This document shows positions 24,635 to 33,164 of a stretch of DNA of 64,000 nt, piece by piece (within the stretch, counting starts at the first letter, position 1; the number at the start of each line of letters is the position of its first letter). Source of the DNA: Maricaulis sp947259345 (GTDB taxonomy: Bacteria; Pseudomonadota; Alphaproteobacteria; Caulobacterales; Maricaulaceae); NCBI GenBank assembly GCA_965217205.1, contig OZ244254.1, positions 930,001 to 994,000 of the forward strand, given 5' to 3'. The notes beneath the pieces are model-generated. The model saw nothing but the letters and a program-made list of their open reading frames with translations. It did no database searches and was not told the origin of the DNA. A program made the position numbers and the translations under genes.

Positions 24635-25591
24635 ATGCGTGACACCTATATGGATCAATTCAGGTCGACTTGGTCGGACGAAGCGAAACAGAAGTTTCGC
24701 CATCAGCCGCTGACGGTGCGTCACAACTATCACGAACATCACGCCTTTTCCGATGTGGCCCTGGCCGCACTGATCGAGCGTCACCCGCGTGACATGATCG
24801 ATTTCTGCACCATGGGTGATGACGCGACCGACCATGACAGCTGGCGGGCCGGCGATCCCGGTGCGCTGAGCGGGCTGGAGCTGATCGAGGCGGTCCGCAA
24901 GGGCAAGCTGTGGATCAATCTGCGACATGCCATGGACCAGGATCCGGAATACCGCCCGATCTATGACGCCATGCTGGCCGACATGAAACAGGCGGACCCG
25001 TCATTTCGCCCGTTGAACGCCGAGGCCGGAATCCTGATTTCCTCGCCGACCGCGCAGGTCTTCCTGCATTCCGATGTCTCCGAGACCATGCTGTGGCACA
25101 TGCGCGGCGTGAAGCGTTTCCGTACCTATCCGGCCACCCAGCCCTATCTCAACACGGATGATGTCGAGGCGGTCCTGCATCACGACAAGACCGAAGACAT
25201 TCCGTTCGACCCGGCCTGGGACAAGGATGCCTTCACGGTCGATCTGCATCCCGGCATGGCCGCCAACTGGCCGCTGCATGGTCCGCACCGGATCGAGAAC
25301 CAATCGGGCGTCAATGTCTCGGTCCCGTTTGAAATCTCGACGCCGCAATCGCGCCTGCAGAACTCCATTCTCTACGCCAATGGCGTGCTGCGGCGTCAGT
25401 TCGGTTACGTGCCGACCGAGACTCGCACTGACGGGTTGGGCGCGCTGATGAAGCGTATGCTGACCTATACCGTCAAGCTCAAGATCAAGCTGTTCGGAGA
25501 GGCGTCACGGCCCATGCCGAAATCTGAACAGACCTTCGACATTGATCCCAACGCGCCGGAAGGCTTCGTCAATCGGGAGGCAACCGCCTGA
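24635..25591 (+). CDS. JmjC/cupin-like Fe(II)-binding fold protein
   Basis: A 318-residue cytoplasmic protein without signal peptide or membrane segment. Three features suggest a double-stranded beta-helix oxygenase: FLHSDVSETMLWHMRG, holding a HxD metal pair near residue 147, and WPLHGPHRIEN near residues 209-219, supplying a distal His. RIENQSGVNVSVPFE resembles the core strand of cupin_8/JmjC proteins. Around 264-318 is a basic stretch (MKRMLTYTVKLKIK) that could contact membrane or nucleic acid. The ATG follows GGGAGATGG and an intrinsic terminator lies after the gene. Substrate unknown; hydroxylation of a protein or small molecule is an inference. Confidence 0.6.
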   Translation: MRDTYMDQFRSTWSDEAKQKFRHQPLTVRHNYHEHHAFSDVALAALIERHPRDMIDFCTMGDDATDHDSWRAGDPGALSGLELIEAVRKGKLWINLRHAMDQDPEYRPIYDAMLADMKQADPSFRPLNAEAGILISSPTAQVFLHSDVSETMLWHMRGVKRFRTYPATQPYLNTDDVEAVLHHDKTEDIPFDPAWDKDAFTVDLHPGMAANWPLHGPHRIENQSGVNVSVPFEISTPQSRLQNSILYANGVLRRQFGYVPTETRTDGLGALMKRMLTYTVKLKIKLFGEASRPMPKSEQTFDIDPNAPEGFVNREATA

Positions 25592-25627
25592 AGCGAACGG
25601 GCTTGGTCGATATGACAATGTTGTAAG

Positions 25628-25658
25628 GCGAGGGGATTTCCGGTCCCCTCGCTTTTGT
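25628..25658 (+). terminator. Intrinsic terminator
   Basis: GCGAGGGGA, loop TTTCCGG, TCCCCTCGC, then TTTTGTATTTG. A nine-base perfect stem directly after the JmjC-like gene. Confidence 0.9.
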
Positions 25659-25721
25659 ATTTGTGGCAGAGATCTCAGTGGGGGTTGATTGTTGAAACAT
25701 CCAACCTGTCTGGAACACATC

Positions 25722-26471
25722 ATGAAATTTCCATCTGTCCGAGCGGCCACCAGCGCCGTCTGTCTCACAGCCGGTCTGGCGCTTGCGCCGGCGCATGCCC
25801 AGGAGACGCTCCATCCCGTCCTTGCCGAGGCCTTTGCCAATAGCGAGCTTGCCGCCCGCGAGGAAGATTGGCGTTTCACGCTCCGCGTCACCAACGCCGA
25901 TGGTGAACTGGTCGGCCGTTTTGACGGCAGTCTTGCCGAGGGAGAACGCTGGCAACTTGTCTCGCCGCCCGAAGTGGAGCTGAGTGATATGCAGGCGGGC
26001 TTGTGGCAGGGCTTTTCCGAGGACGGGAATGATGAGGATGATGCGGCGGATGACGACGTGTCCAACGGGCTCTTCTTCTCATTTGCCGAAGCGGATATCG
26101 CGCCGGACAGCCTGCGTCTGCAGGAGGAAACCGGCTCCGGCTGGGTCTTCGAGTTCGAGCCTGATCTCGGCGATGATGACATGGATGTCGCCGGGCATTT
26201 GCGTGGTCGTTTGACGATCGGCGGGACGCCAGCGGAAGTGCGCGAGCTGAGGCTCTGGGCACCGGAGAGTTTCAAGCCGCATTTCGCGGTTCGGTTACAG
26301 GCCTTCGAGATGATCCAGGCCTATCAGCGCGTTGACGGCGTGCCGGCGCCAGTGCTTACCCGTCTCAGTCAGACCATTTCCGGGTCGGCCGCGTTTCAAG
26401 CCTTCGACCAGAGTTTCGAACTCGCTTTCAGCGAAATTGAGTTTCTGGGCGAGGCTGTCAGCGCCCGCTGA
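25722..26471 (+). CDS. Hypothetical secreted protein
   Basis: A 249-residue exported protein. MKFPSVRAATSAVCLTAGLALAPAHA forms a signal peptide with cleavage at AHA-Q. The mature chain is acidic, with a run of Asp/Glu near residues 100-114 (DGNDEDDAADDD) that could bind divalent metal but probably lies in a loop. The C-terminal half reads as beta-strands (LRGRLTIGGTPAEVRELRLW, FAVRLQAFEMIQAYQRV), compatible with an outer-membrane or lipid-binding beta sheet. No family recognised. The ATG at 25722 was preferred to 25689 because it gives a standard signal peptide. Its end overlaps the convergent gene at 26458 by 14 bases. Confidence 0.6.
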   Translation: MKFPSVRAATSAVCLTAGLALAPAHAQETLHPVLAEAFANSELAAREEDWRFTLRVTNADGELVGRFDGSLAEGERWQLVSPPEVELSDMQAGLWQGFSEDGNDEDDAADDDVSNGLFFSFAEADIAPDSLRLQEETGSGWVFEFEPDLGDDDMDVAGHLRGRLTIGGTPAEVRELRLWAPESFKPHFAVRLQAFEMIQAYQRVDGVPAPVLTRLSQTISGSAAFQAFDQSFELAFSEIEFLGEAVSAR

Positions 26472-26925
26472 CCGCGCGCACTTTGTCCCGGGCCGCCGCT
26501 TCGGCGCGCGGCCCGCGCAGTTCCGGATATCGGACGAGCAGATAGATTCCGACCGCTTCCAGAGCGAGGGTGAGATAGCCGGTCGGAAGCGTGAAATAGG
26601 CGTTGCCGAGAATGATGATCCAGCTTGTCAGGTGGATCAGCGTTGCGAGCAGGAAGGTGATGGCCGTCCAGTCCGAGCGACGCAGGAGCAGGATCAGCGT
26701 CAGAGCGATGAGGGGCACACGCAGATAGGGTGCGACCAGCGAGAAGAGTGGCGTGTGTGTTAGGATGTTCTGGCCTTCGACACCAAAGGCGCTCAGCTCC
26801 GGTCGTCCCAGCACATCCAGCATGATCTGGCTGATGAAGAAGAGCGGCGCGATCAGCAGGAGTATGCAAATGACCGCAAAGGCGGGGCGTGCATAGGTCT
26901 GCAAAGATCGATTTGATGGCACCAT
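26458..26925 (-). CDS. Four-TM membrane protein, paralogue C
   Basis: A 155-residue inner-membrane protein with helices near 13-37, 63-82, 86-108 and 112-132. An AAGGAG site precedes the ATG. It shares the order and character of helices with the protein at 27468: a polar NILTHTPLF versus REVLRHTTRLD stretch, LLLRRSDW versus LLGWRRAA, LLATLIHLTSWI versus GAGILLHLALWF, and ALEAVGIYLLVR versus AFEVIILLMILR. No functional motif. Confidence 0.6.
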   Translation of the reverse strand: MVPSNRSLQTYARPAFAVICILLLIAPLFFISQIMLDVLGRPELSAFGVEGQNILTHTPLFSLVAPYLRVPLIALTLILLLRRSDWTAITFLLATLIHLTSWIIILGNAYFTLPTGYLTLALEAVGIYLLVRYPELRGPRAEAAARDKVRAVSGR

Positions 26926-27020
26926 GCAACTCCTTTACGGAGCGCTGCCGGGCGTGTCCAGACAAACCGGAACGCCGCTGGCGCTTTGACCCCCGGCCTG
27001 AGTCGGCCTAACTCCGAACC

Positions 27021-27458
27021 ATGGTTGTTCACATCGTCAAACTCTGTGTCGGCGTTTCCTCGGTTGAGGAGCTCGAAGCCCATCGCGACCGCGAAATGGC
27101 AGCGCGCCGGGCGGCGGGCGAGCCGGAAGTGGCGATGCATGTCACGCGCATGTTCCCGACCCGCAAGGATGAGGTCGAAGCCGGCGGATCCCTGTATTGG
27201 GTCATGTCGGGCGCGATCCAGTGCCGGTCCGAAATCATCGCTCTGGAACCGGTGACCGGCGGTGACGGTATCAAGCGTTGTGCCATCATCATGTCACCGG
27301 ACATCATCCGCACATCGGCTGCGCCGCGCCGTCCTTTCCAGGGCTGGCGCTATCTCAAGCCGGAGGACGCCCCGCGCGATCTGGGCGGGAGCGGCGAGGG
27401 CGGGGAGGAGCTGCCCGGCGAGCTGCGGGCCAAACTGCTGGAGTTGGGTGCCTGGTGA
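27021..27458 (+). CDS. DUF1489 family protein
   Basis: A 145-residue soluble protein matching the alphaproteobacterial DUF1489 family in length and motif order: HIVKLCVGV at the start, MHVTRMFPTRKDEV, GSLYWVMSGAIQCRS, and RRPFQGWRYLKPEDAPRDLG near the end. Function is unknown; members are cytoplasmic and broadly conserved in the class. It has no SD sequence beyond a weak CGAACC before ATG. It sits between the two related four-TM genes and converges with the one at 27468. Confidence 0.85.
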   Translation: MVVHIVKLCVGVSSVEELEAHRDREMAARRAAGEPEVAMHVTRMFPTRKDEVEAGGSLYWVMSGAIQCRSEIIALEPVTGGDGIKRCAIIMSPDIIRTSAAPRRPFQGWRYLKPEDAPRDLGGSGEGGEELPGELRAKLLELGAW

Positions 27459-27467
27459 AGGAAAGCG

Positions 27468-27896
27468 CTAGTGCGACGCCGCGATCTGGCGGAGCCGCAG
27501 GATCATCAACAGAATGATGACCTCAAAGGCGATGACGAGCATTCCAACGGACGCATCATAGATCGGGTTCATGGTCAGCCGGAACCACAGCGCCAAGTGC
27601 AGCAAAATGCCTGCACCGAGCGTTACAGCGCTCGCGGCGCGCCGCCAACCGAGCAGGATGAGGGTTGCGAAGAAAGTGGTGGCTACGCCGAAGAATAACG
27701 CCAGGTCCAACCGCGTCGTGTGGCGCAGGACTTCGCGCAAATTGATGCCGAAAAATCCGCTTGGCCGGTCAGTGGCGAGCACAATTATGACGGCATTGAG
27801 CCAGACGCCCATATAGACAACGAGCAAGGCTGTCAGCCCAAGCGCAAGCCAATATAAGGGACGATTGGCTGAAATTCTGGCGTACAGGATTTCCAT
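27468..27896 (-). CDS. Four-TM membrane protein, paralogue D
   Basis: A 142-residue protein with four hydrophobic segments near 15-38, 64-82, 86-105 and 117-136. It begins only 14 bases after the stop of the glutamine cyclotransferase gene and probably shares its transcript. Similarity to the protein at 26458 is described there. Function unknown. Confidence 0.58.
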   Translation of the reverse strand: MEILYARISANRPLYWLALGLTALLVVYMGVWLNAVIIVLATDRPSGFFGINLREVLRHTTRLDLALFFGVATTFFATLILLGWRRAASAVTLGAGILLHLALWFRLTMNPIYDASVGMLVIAFEVIILLMILRLRQIAASH

Positions 27897-27910
27897 GCAG
27901 GTCGAGCGCC

Positions 27911-28684
27911 TTAATCTGGGTCGCTGTCCGGCAGGCGAATCTCATACAGAATCGGCCAGAGCTTCCCGGTCACGTAGATCTGTCCCGTCGCCGCATTCCA
28001 GGCAATCCCGTTGGCAACCGCGTCCCGGCGCCCGGCCACGGATGGTGGGACAAGGGCGCTGAGATCGATCATGGCATCAACAATACCTGTCTCTGGATCA
28101 ATCCGGACAATGGACCGCGTCTCCCAGATATTCGCCCAGATCATGCCGTCGACCCATTCCAGCTCGTTCAGGCGTCGCACCGCGCGCCCATTGAGCGTGA
28201 CATTGATGGAATGCGACAGCGTCATCGTTTCCGGGTCGAGGAAGCGCAGCTCCGGGGTGCCGTCAGACAGGATGAGATGATTGCCATCATAGGTCAGGCC
28301 CCAACCCTCGCCGGGATAGGTGAAGCTGTCGACCTGCTCAAACGTCTCCGCATCGAAGACGAAACCGCGTTCCGAGACCCAGCTGAGCATGAAGATTTCA
28401 TCGCCGATACGGGCCGAGCCTTCGCCGAAAATCGGTGGAGCAATGGCGACGCTCTGCTCGACACGGCCGGTCTCCAGAGCCACCCGCCGCAGGCTGGATT
28501 GCCCGACCTGTCCGGTGCTTTCGAAAAGCTGTCCATCATGAATGAACAGGCCCTGGGTAAAGGCGTTGGTGTCGTGCGGATAGGTCGCGACGACTTCCGG
28601 GCGAATGATGTCCGGCGCCTGCGCGCAGGCCGCAACCGGCAAGCTGATCCACAGGGCGAGGGCAGCGAGGCTTCGAACAAACAT
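27911..28684 (-). CDS. Secreted glutaminyl-peptide cyclotransferase
   Basis: A 257-residue exported enzyme of the plant/bacterial glutamine cyclotransferase family, which converts N-terminal Gln of peptides to pyroglutamate. Residues 1-20 form a signal peptide ending near ACAQ. The mature part is a five-bladed propeller: FTQGLFIHDGQLFESTGQVGQSSLR is the family hallmark with the catalytic Glu, followed by GEGWGLTYDGNHLILSDGT, LNELEWVDGMIWANIWET and NGIAWNAATGQIYVTGKLWP. GGGAGACC precedes the ATG. Likely periplasmic. Confidence 0.92.
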   Translation of the reverse strand: MFVRSLAALALWISLPVAACAQAPDIIRPEVVATYPHDTNAFTQGLFIHDGQLFESTGQVGQSSLRRVALETGRVEQSVAIAPPIFGEGSARIGDEIFMLSWVSERGFVFDAETFEQVDSFTYPGEGWGLTYDGNHLILSDGTPELRFLDPETMTLSHSINVTLNGRAVRRLNELEWVDGMIWANIWETRSIVRIDPETGIVDAMIDLSALVPPSVAGRRDAVANGIAWNAATGQIYVTGKLWPILYEIRLPDSDPD

Positions 28685-28733
28685 GCAGGTCTCCCGGACG
28701 AATCTCTGGCGCAGCTTAGCCGGGATTCCGGCA

Positions 28734-29600
28734 TCACGAAGGTGGATTGGCCGCCATGTTATCGATCAGGCGTGTTGAACCCAGCCTGACCGCGGCGAGC
28801 ACGCGCGTTGGTGCGGCGATCGGCCCATCGCCCAGTACGGCCAGCGTGTTGGCGCAACGCGCCTCGATATAGTCGACGCTGTCGAACGCGTTCTGGCAGG
28901 CTTTGATCGCCGTGGCCTCGGCGGTCTTGCGATCCGTTCCGCCTTGTAGGGATGTCGCGAGGTCCTTGAGGATGACATTGAGTTGCCCGGCCCGGGCCCG
29001 TTCATCGGCGTTGAGATAGGCATTGCGTGAGGACAGGGCGAGACCGTCCTTGTCGCGGCCGGTGGCGCCGGCCAGGATCTCGATCGGGAAGTCCAGATCC
29101 TTCACCAATTGCCGGATCACCAGCAATTGCTGATAATCCTTCTCGCCGAAGAAGGCCATGTCCGGACGGACCTGATTGAAAAGCTTGGCCACGACGGTGG
29201 CAACACCGTCGAAGAAATGCGGTCGAATATCGCTTTCCAGGCCCAAGGCTGGTCCTTTGAGGGCGACTGTGGCGGAAAAGCCGGTCGGATACATGATGTC
29301 GGGCGTGGGCAGGTAGATCAGGTCACACTTGGCATCAGTCAGTTTTTCCGCGTCTTCCATGAGGGTGCGGGGATAGGCATCGAGGTCCTCACCCGGCGCA
29401 AACTGCTTGGGATTGACGAAAATGCTGGTCACAACGCGGTCACACTGGGCCCGGGCCAGGCGGACCAGCGACAAATGACCGTCATGCAGCGCGCCCATCG
29501 TGGGGACCAAGCCCACGGTGAGGCGATCATCACGCCAACTGCGCACGCGTGCGCGCAGGGCGGATACTGTGGTGGCATGGGGAATTTGCTGCGTGATCAT
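28734..29600 (-). CDS. panC: Pantothenate synthetase
   Basis: A 288-residue ATP-dependent ligase joining pantoate and beta-alanine, the last step of pantothenate (CoA precursor) synthesis. Motifs: VPTMGALHDGHLSLV with the HxGH adenylate site, SIFVNPKQFAPGEDLDAYPR, GVATVVAKLFNQVRPDMAFFGEKDYQQ, and KDGLALSSRNAYL with the KMSKS-like serine segment. The ATG at 29600 was chosen over the GTG at 29612. No panB or panD nearby. Divergent from the SPOR lipoprotein and mipZ. Confidence 0.95.
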   Translation of the reverse strand: MITQQIPHATTVSALRARVRSWRDDRLTVGLVPTMGALHDGHLSLVRLARAQCDRVVTSIFVNPKQFAPGEDLDAYPRTLMEDAEKLTDAKCDLIYLPTPDIMYPTGFSATVALKGPALGLESDIRPHFFDGVATVVAKLFNQVRPDMAFFGEKDYQQLLVIRQLVKDLDFPIEILAGATGRDKDGLALSSRNAYLNADERARAGQLNVILKDLATSLQGGTDRKTAEATAIKACQNAFDSVDYIEARCANTLAVLGDGPIAAPTRVLAAVRLGSTRLIDNMAANPPS

Positions 29601-29684
29601 GAAGGGGTCCACAAAACGGGTCGCTTGGGGATAATCATAAGCGATGATACAGGCAAGCGATCCGATTCCGGCTACGGTAATGAC

Positions 29685-30305
29685 ATGAAACGACTGACAG
29701 TTTTTCTCGCTGCTCTGGCCCTCGCGGGCTGCGCCTCTACTGCAGACCCGGCTCGCTCGTCGATGTCGGATGAGCCGGAGGTTGCGGCCGCGCCGACTCG
29801 CAATGCCCAGCTCGCCGATGCCATGTCACGGGAATTGGCACACTTGGCGCGCTTTGACCCGGATGCGCTGGAACGGGTCCAGCCGGAATTGCAGGCGCTC
29901 GCGAATGCGATCATGGCTCTTAACGCGCCGGGCGAAACGCCGGACCTTCCCCTTTCGGGGAACGAGGTGGGGGCCGAATTGCCACCGCCAGCGGACATGA
30001 TCGATGCGCCCAGCCTGCACCATGCTGTCCACCTGGCCTCCTACCGGCGCGTCGAGACTGCTCGGCGCGGCTGGACAGAATTGCAGGCCCTGCACCCGGA
30101 TATTCTCGGCTCGCTGAATGCACGTCTCAGCGAAGCAGAGATTGTCGGCCAGGGCCAATTCCTGCGACTGAAAGCGGGTCCGTTCGATACGGCGGGCGAG
30201 GCGAGGGCGATCTGCCAGCGATTGCAGGCGAGCGGTGCCTACTGTGCGGTGGTTGACTTCTCCGGGCGGCGCATGGCGGATATGGCCTCGACTACGGGGC
30301 AATAG
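29685..30305 (+). CDS. Lipoprotein with C-terminal SPOR domain
   Basis: A 206-residue lipoprotein. Residues 1-16 end in lipobox LALAGC, then a 100-residue linker with helical character, and a C-terminal SPOR domain from about residue 105: HHAVHLASYRRVETARRGWTELQ, RLKAGPFDTAGEARAICQRLQASGAYCAVVDFSG. SPOR domains bind denuded septal peptidoglycan, which suggests localisation to the division site. It directly precedes mipZ (60 bases apart), another division gene, although nothing shows a functional link. The ATG was chosen as the only start giving a lipoprotein signal; an in-frame reading extends far upstream but overlaps panC antisense. Confidence 0.82.
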   Translation: MKRLTVFLAALALAGCASTADPARSSMSDEPEVAAAPTRNAQLADAMSRELAHLARFDPDALERVQPELQALANAIMALNAPGETPDLPLSGNEVGAELPPPADMIDAPSLHHAVHLASYRRVETARRGWTELQALHPDILGSLNARLSEAEIVGQGQFLRLKAGPFDTAGEARAICQRLQASGAYCAVVDFSGRRMADMASTTGQ

Positions 30306-30365
30306 CATCATGGCCTGCGCGCGGGGATTTTGCGCGCCACAAGCGTGGTCTAGATTTGGGGCAAG

Positions 30366-31253
30366 ATGACAAATCAGACCGGTTTCCGTTTGCCTGCCAG
30401 ACCGCTTGGGCGCATCCGCGAGGGTGTCCGTGCGGCGCACATCATCGTGGTCGGCAATGAGAAGGGTGGCGCCGGCAAATCGACGGTGGCCATGCATCTT
30501 GCGGTCGCGCTTCTGCGCATGGGCAAATCCGTCGGCGCGATTGACCTTGATCTGCGCCAGCGCAGCTTCGGGCGCTATCTCGCCAATCGCCAGCGCTGGT
30601 GCGAGCGACATGGCCTGTCTTTGCCGCGGCCGACCGAGGAAGTGCTCGCGCCGAGCGCGCACCGCGATCTCGATCTGGTCGAGGAGGAGGAGACCGAGCG
30701 CTTCTCCGAGGCGCTCTCGCGCCTGAAAACCAGCTGCGACTTCATCGTCATCGACGCCCCTGGCGCCGATACGCTCTATTCCCGCCTGGCGCACTCCAGC
30801 GCCGACACGGTGATCACCCCGGTCAATGACAGCTTTGTGGATTTCGACCTGCTCGCAGAGATTGATCCGGAGAGTTTCGAGGTCGGCAAGCCGAGCGTTT
30901 ATTCGGAAATGCTGTGGGAGTGCCGCAAGCGCAAGGCCCAGCTGGAGAAGCGCTCGATCGACTGGGTCGTCATGCGCAATCGCATCTCCATGCTGGATGC
31001 CCGCAACAAGCGCCGCGTCGGTGAAGGGCTGAAAATGCTGTCCCAGCGGATCGGTTTCCGTCTGGCCCCGGGCTTTGCCGAGCGCGTTATTTATCGCGAA
31101 CTCTTTCCGGTCGGGCTGACTCTGCTTGACCTCACTGAAAGCGGCTCGACTGTGACCTTCACCATGAGCCATGTCGCTGCCCGGCAGGAATTGCGCGATT
31201 TGCTGATCATCCTCAAACTGCCCGGTCTTCAGGGCGAAACCATTCCTTTCTGA
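30366..31253 (+). CDS. mipZ: Division-site regulator MipZ (ParA-like ATPase)
   Basis: A 295-residue ParA-family ATPase matching Caulobacter MipZ, which forms a bipolar gradient with ParB and inhibits FtsZ so that division occurs at midcell. The deviant Walker A NEKGGAGKST spans residues 31-40, followed by VGAIDLDLRQRSFGRYLANRQRW (Walker A-prime/switch I region, MipZ-typical QRSFGRY) and FIVIDAPGADTLYSRLAHSSADTVITPVND. SIDWVVMRNRISMLDARNKRRV is also characteristic. An N-terminal extension of about 25 residues precedes the ATPase core, longer than in Caulobacter. GGGG eight bases before the ATG. Confidence 0.94.
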   Translation: MTNQTGFRLPARPLGRIREGVRAAHIIVVGNEKGGAGKSTVAMHLAVALLRMGKSVGAIDLDLRQRSFGRYLANRQRWCERHGLSLPRPTEEVLAPSAHRDLDLVEEEETERFSEALSRLKTSCDFIVIDAPGADTLYSRLAHSSADTVITPVNDSFVDFDLLAEIDPESFEVGKPSVYSEMLWECRKRKAQLEKRSIDWVVMRNRISMLDARNKRRVGEGLKMLSQRIGFRLAPGFAERVIYRELFPVGLTLLDLTESGSTVTFTMSHVAARQELRDLLIILKLPGLQGETIPF

Positions 31254-31729
31254 TGGCCCCGTTTGCGCTCGGTTCGATTGCCCTGCTGGCCCTTTTGGGA
31301 GCGGCGTGGTGGTTTGCGCGGCAAAAGACGGCCCGTGCCGCGAAAATGGTGCGCATTCTTTTGGGCGGCGGAGCTTTGCTGGCCGGTGTCGTGATCAGTC
31401 TTCGGGGCGCGGTCATTCTTGGTGGGCCGCTCGGTGTATTCGGGCTCGGCATGTTGGGGGAGGCGCTGCGCCCTGGCGGCGCCCAGCGGGCTGGTTCCAA
31501 TCGTGGTGATCAGGCAGGACGCGGCGGGGCACCGACACGGAGCGGCATGAGCCTGGCCGAGGCCCGCGAAATTCTCGGTGTGGATGAGAATGCCGATGCG
31601 AACACCATTCGTGCGGCGCACCGTCGACTCATGAAGAAAGTACATCCGGATACAGGTGAGGGCTCACCCGCGCTCGCCCGCCAGGTGCAGGAGGCGCGCG
31701 ACCGACTACTGTCGGATTTGGGCGAGTAA
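31253..31729 (+). CDS. Membrane-anchored DnaJ-domain protein
   Basis: A 158-residue small J-protein. Two hydrophobic helices (about 4-21 and 35-53), a Gly/Arg-rich linker (70-95) and a C-terminal J-domain with MSLAEAREILGVDENADANTIRAAHRRLMKKVHPDTG; HPD is intact so it should stimulate DnaK-type ATPase. The arrangement matches DjlA/TIM14-like alphaproteobacterial proteins. Its ATG overlaps the mipZ stop (TGATG), so it is translationally coupled to mipZ. Partner DnaK is not in the window. Whether the chaperone acts on a division or membrane protein is unknown. Confidence 0.85.
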   Translation: MAPFALGSIALLALLGAAWWFARQKTARAAKMVRILLGGGALLAGVVISLRGAVILGGPLGVFGLGMLGEALRPGGAQRAGSNRGDQAGRGGAPTRSGMSLAEAREILGVDENADANTIRAAHRRLMKKVHPDTGEGSPALARQVQEARDRLLSDLGE

Positions 31730-31800
31730 AGTCGAGTTTATACTCAAGGTTGTATTTGGGGATTGCCTGTTCTACCGTCGGCTTGACGTTGGAGGGTGAA

Positions 31801-32022
31801 ATGGCGCGCCGGATAAAGCCTGGCCATGACCTGTTCGGGAATCCCTTGCCGGGAGTGCAGCCCTTGGATGGTACAGCCGATCACCTGGCCAGCAAGCTGC
31901 GCCGCTTGTCCGAAGACGCGTTCCACCACGGCTATGGTCAAAGCGCCTGCTTGATCGAGCTCGCCGCCAATTATGTCGAAATGGAAGCTGTCCGCCTTAA
32001 TCAGCTTTGGCGTCGGCGCTGA
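31801..32022 (+). CDS. Small conserved-looking hypothetical protein
   Basis: A 73-residue protein starting MARRIKPGHDLFGNPLPG, after a good GGAGGG site, with a leucine/acidic helical C-terminal half (LASKLRRLSEDAF, IELAANYVEMEAVRLNQLW). The size and helicity suggest a small regulatory or structural protein. It is convergent with dprA and overlaps its stop by 22 bases. No family recognised. Confidence 0.5.
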   Translation: MARRIKPGHDLFGNPLPGVQPLDGTADHLASKLRRLSEDAFHHGYGQSACLIELAANYVEMEAVRLNQLWRRR

Positions 32023-33164
32023 ACCAGACCGCCCGGCAGGCTGGCGATTTCGCCACTCATTTCCATTTCCATCAGGAGTGCCTGCACGGTGCCGACGGGA
32101 AGCTTCGCTGCCCGCGCGAGCTCGTCACCCGATACCGGCGCCGGGGAGAGCAAGCCTCTGATTTGGTCCAGCGGTGATTTTTGCCGGAACGCGTCCGCCA
32201 CGGGTTCCGGGCTATCATCGTCGTCCTCGCCCGCAAACAGGTCGAGCTCGCTCGGTGCCGAGCCTTCTTCCAGCGCTTGCCGGGCTGCCATCGGTGGGCG
32301 CGCGGCTGCGAGGATGGCCAGAACGTCTTCCACGCTTTCAATGAGATGGGCGCCATCTCGCAAGAGCTGGTTGGACCCGCGGGCCCGCGGGTCAAGCGGG
32401 GAGCCGGGTACGGCCATCACTTCGCGGCCCTGTTCACCGGCATAGCGTGCGGTGATCAGGGAGCCCGAGCGTAGCGCGGCTTCCACGACAAGGCTGCCCA
32501 GGGCGAGGCCGGAGATGAGCCGGTTGCGGCGTGGAAAGTCGCGGGCCGTCGGTGTCCGCCCAAGGGGCATTTCAGACACCAGCAGACCGGTCTCGCCAAT
32601 GCGGTGATGGAGCTCGGCATGGTCTGGTGGATAGATGTGGTCGATCCCGCCTGCGAGCACGGCGATTGTGCCGCGCTCGATAGCGCCGGCATGGGCGGCG
32701 CCGTCGATGCCGCGCGCCAGGCCGGACACGACAACAACGCCCTCGCGCCCCAGCCCGCTGGCCAGTTCCCGGGCAAAGCGCAAGCCGACGGCAGAGGCAT
32801 TGCGCGCGCCGACCATGGCGCAGGCGGGCCGGGTGAGCAGGGTCGTGTCGCCGCGAACAATAATGGCGGGCGGCGGAGCGGGTATGGCGGCCAGCAGGGG
32901 CGGGAATTCGTCATCCAGACCGGTAATCAGGCGCGCGCCGGCCCGCTCGATCTGGGCGAGCTCGCCCTCGATCCGGTCGACAGACGGGATGTCCAGCGAC
33001 CGCCGACCGGCTTCACGTGCCCGGCGTGGCAGGTCCTCCAGCGCGGCCTCGGCATTGCCATAGCGCGCAATGGCGCGGCCAAAGCCGATGGCGCCCAGAC
33101 CTCTTGTGCGCGCGAGGCGCAGCCACATCACCCTTTCGGTGTGGCCGGGCCCCGCATCCGTCAT
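32001..33164 (-). CDS. dprA: DNA processing protein DprA (Smf)
   Basis: A 387-residue ssDNA-binding RecA loader for natural transformation. The Rossmann core reads MVGARNASAVGLRFARELASGLGREGVVVVSGLARGIDGAAHAGAI, then TIAVLAGGIDHIYPPDHAEL, with FPRRNRLISGLALGSLVVEAALRSGSLITARYAGEQGREVMAVPGSP and GSNQLLRDGA. Around 70 N-terminal residues form the SAM-like HhH region. The C-terminus is a winged-helix (DML1-like) domain (SPLDQIRGLLSPAPVSGDELARA). It overlaps plsY by four bases (ATGA) and is the last gene of the pyrB-pyrC'-plsY-dprA unit. topA, usually next, is absent. Confidence 0.93.
   Translation of the reverse strand: MTDAGPGHTERVMWLRLARTRGLGAIGFGRAIARYGNAEAALEDLPRRAREAGRRSLDIPSVDRIEGELAQIERAGARLITGLDDEFPPLLAAIPAPPPAIIVRGDTTLLTRPACAMVGARNASAVGLRFARELASGLGREGVVVVSGLARGIDGAAHAGAIERGTIAVLAGGIDHIYPPDHAELHHRIGETGLLVSEMPLGRTPTARDFPRRNRLISGLALGSLVVEAALRSGSLITARYAGEQGREVMAVPGSPLDPRARGSNQLLRDGAHLIESVEDVLAILAAARPPMAARQALEEGSAPSELDLFAGEDDDDSPEPVADAFRQKSPLDQIRGLLSPAPVSGDELARAAKLPVGTVQALLMEMEMSGEIASLPGGLVQRRRQS

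Noticed and set aside
29109..29684. Long in-frame N-terminal extension of the SPOR lipoprotein
   Set aside because: It overlaps panC on the opposite strand and would hide the lipoprotein signal; the ATG at 29685 is correct.
29826..31172. Antisense frame over the SPOR lipoprotein and mipZ
   Set aside because: Shadow of two convincing plus-strand genes.
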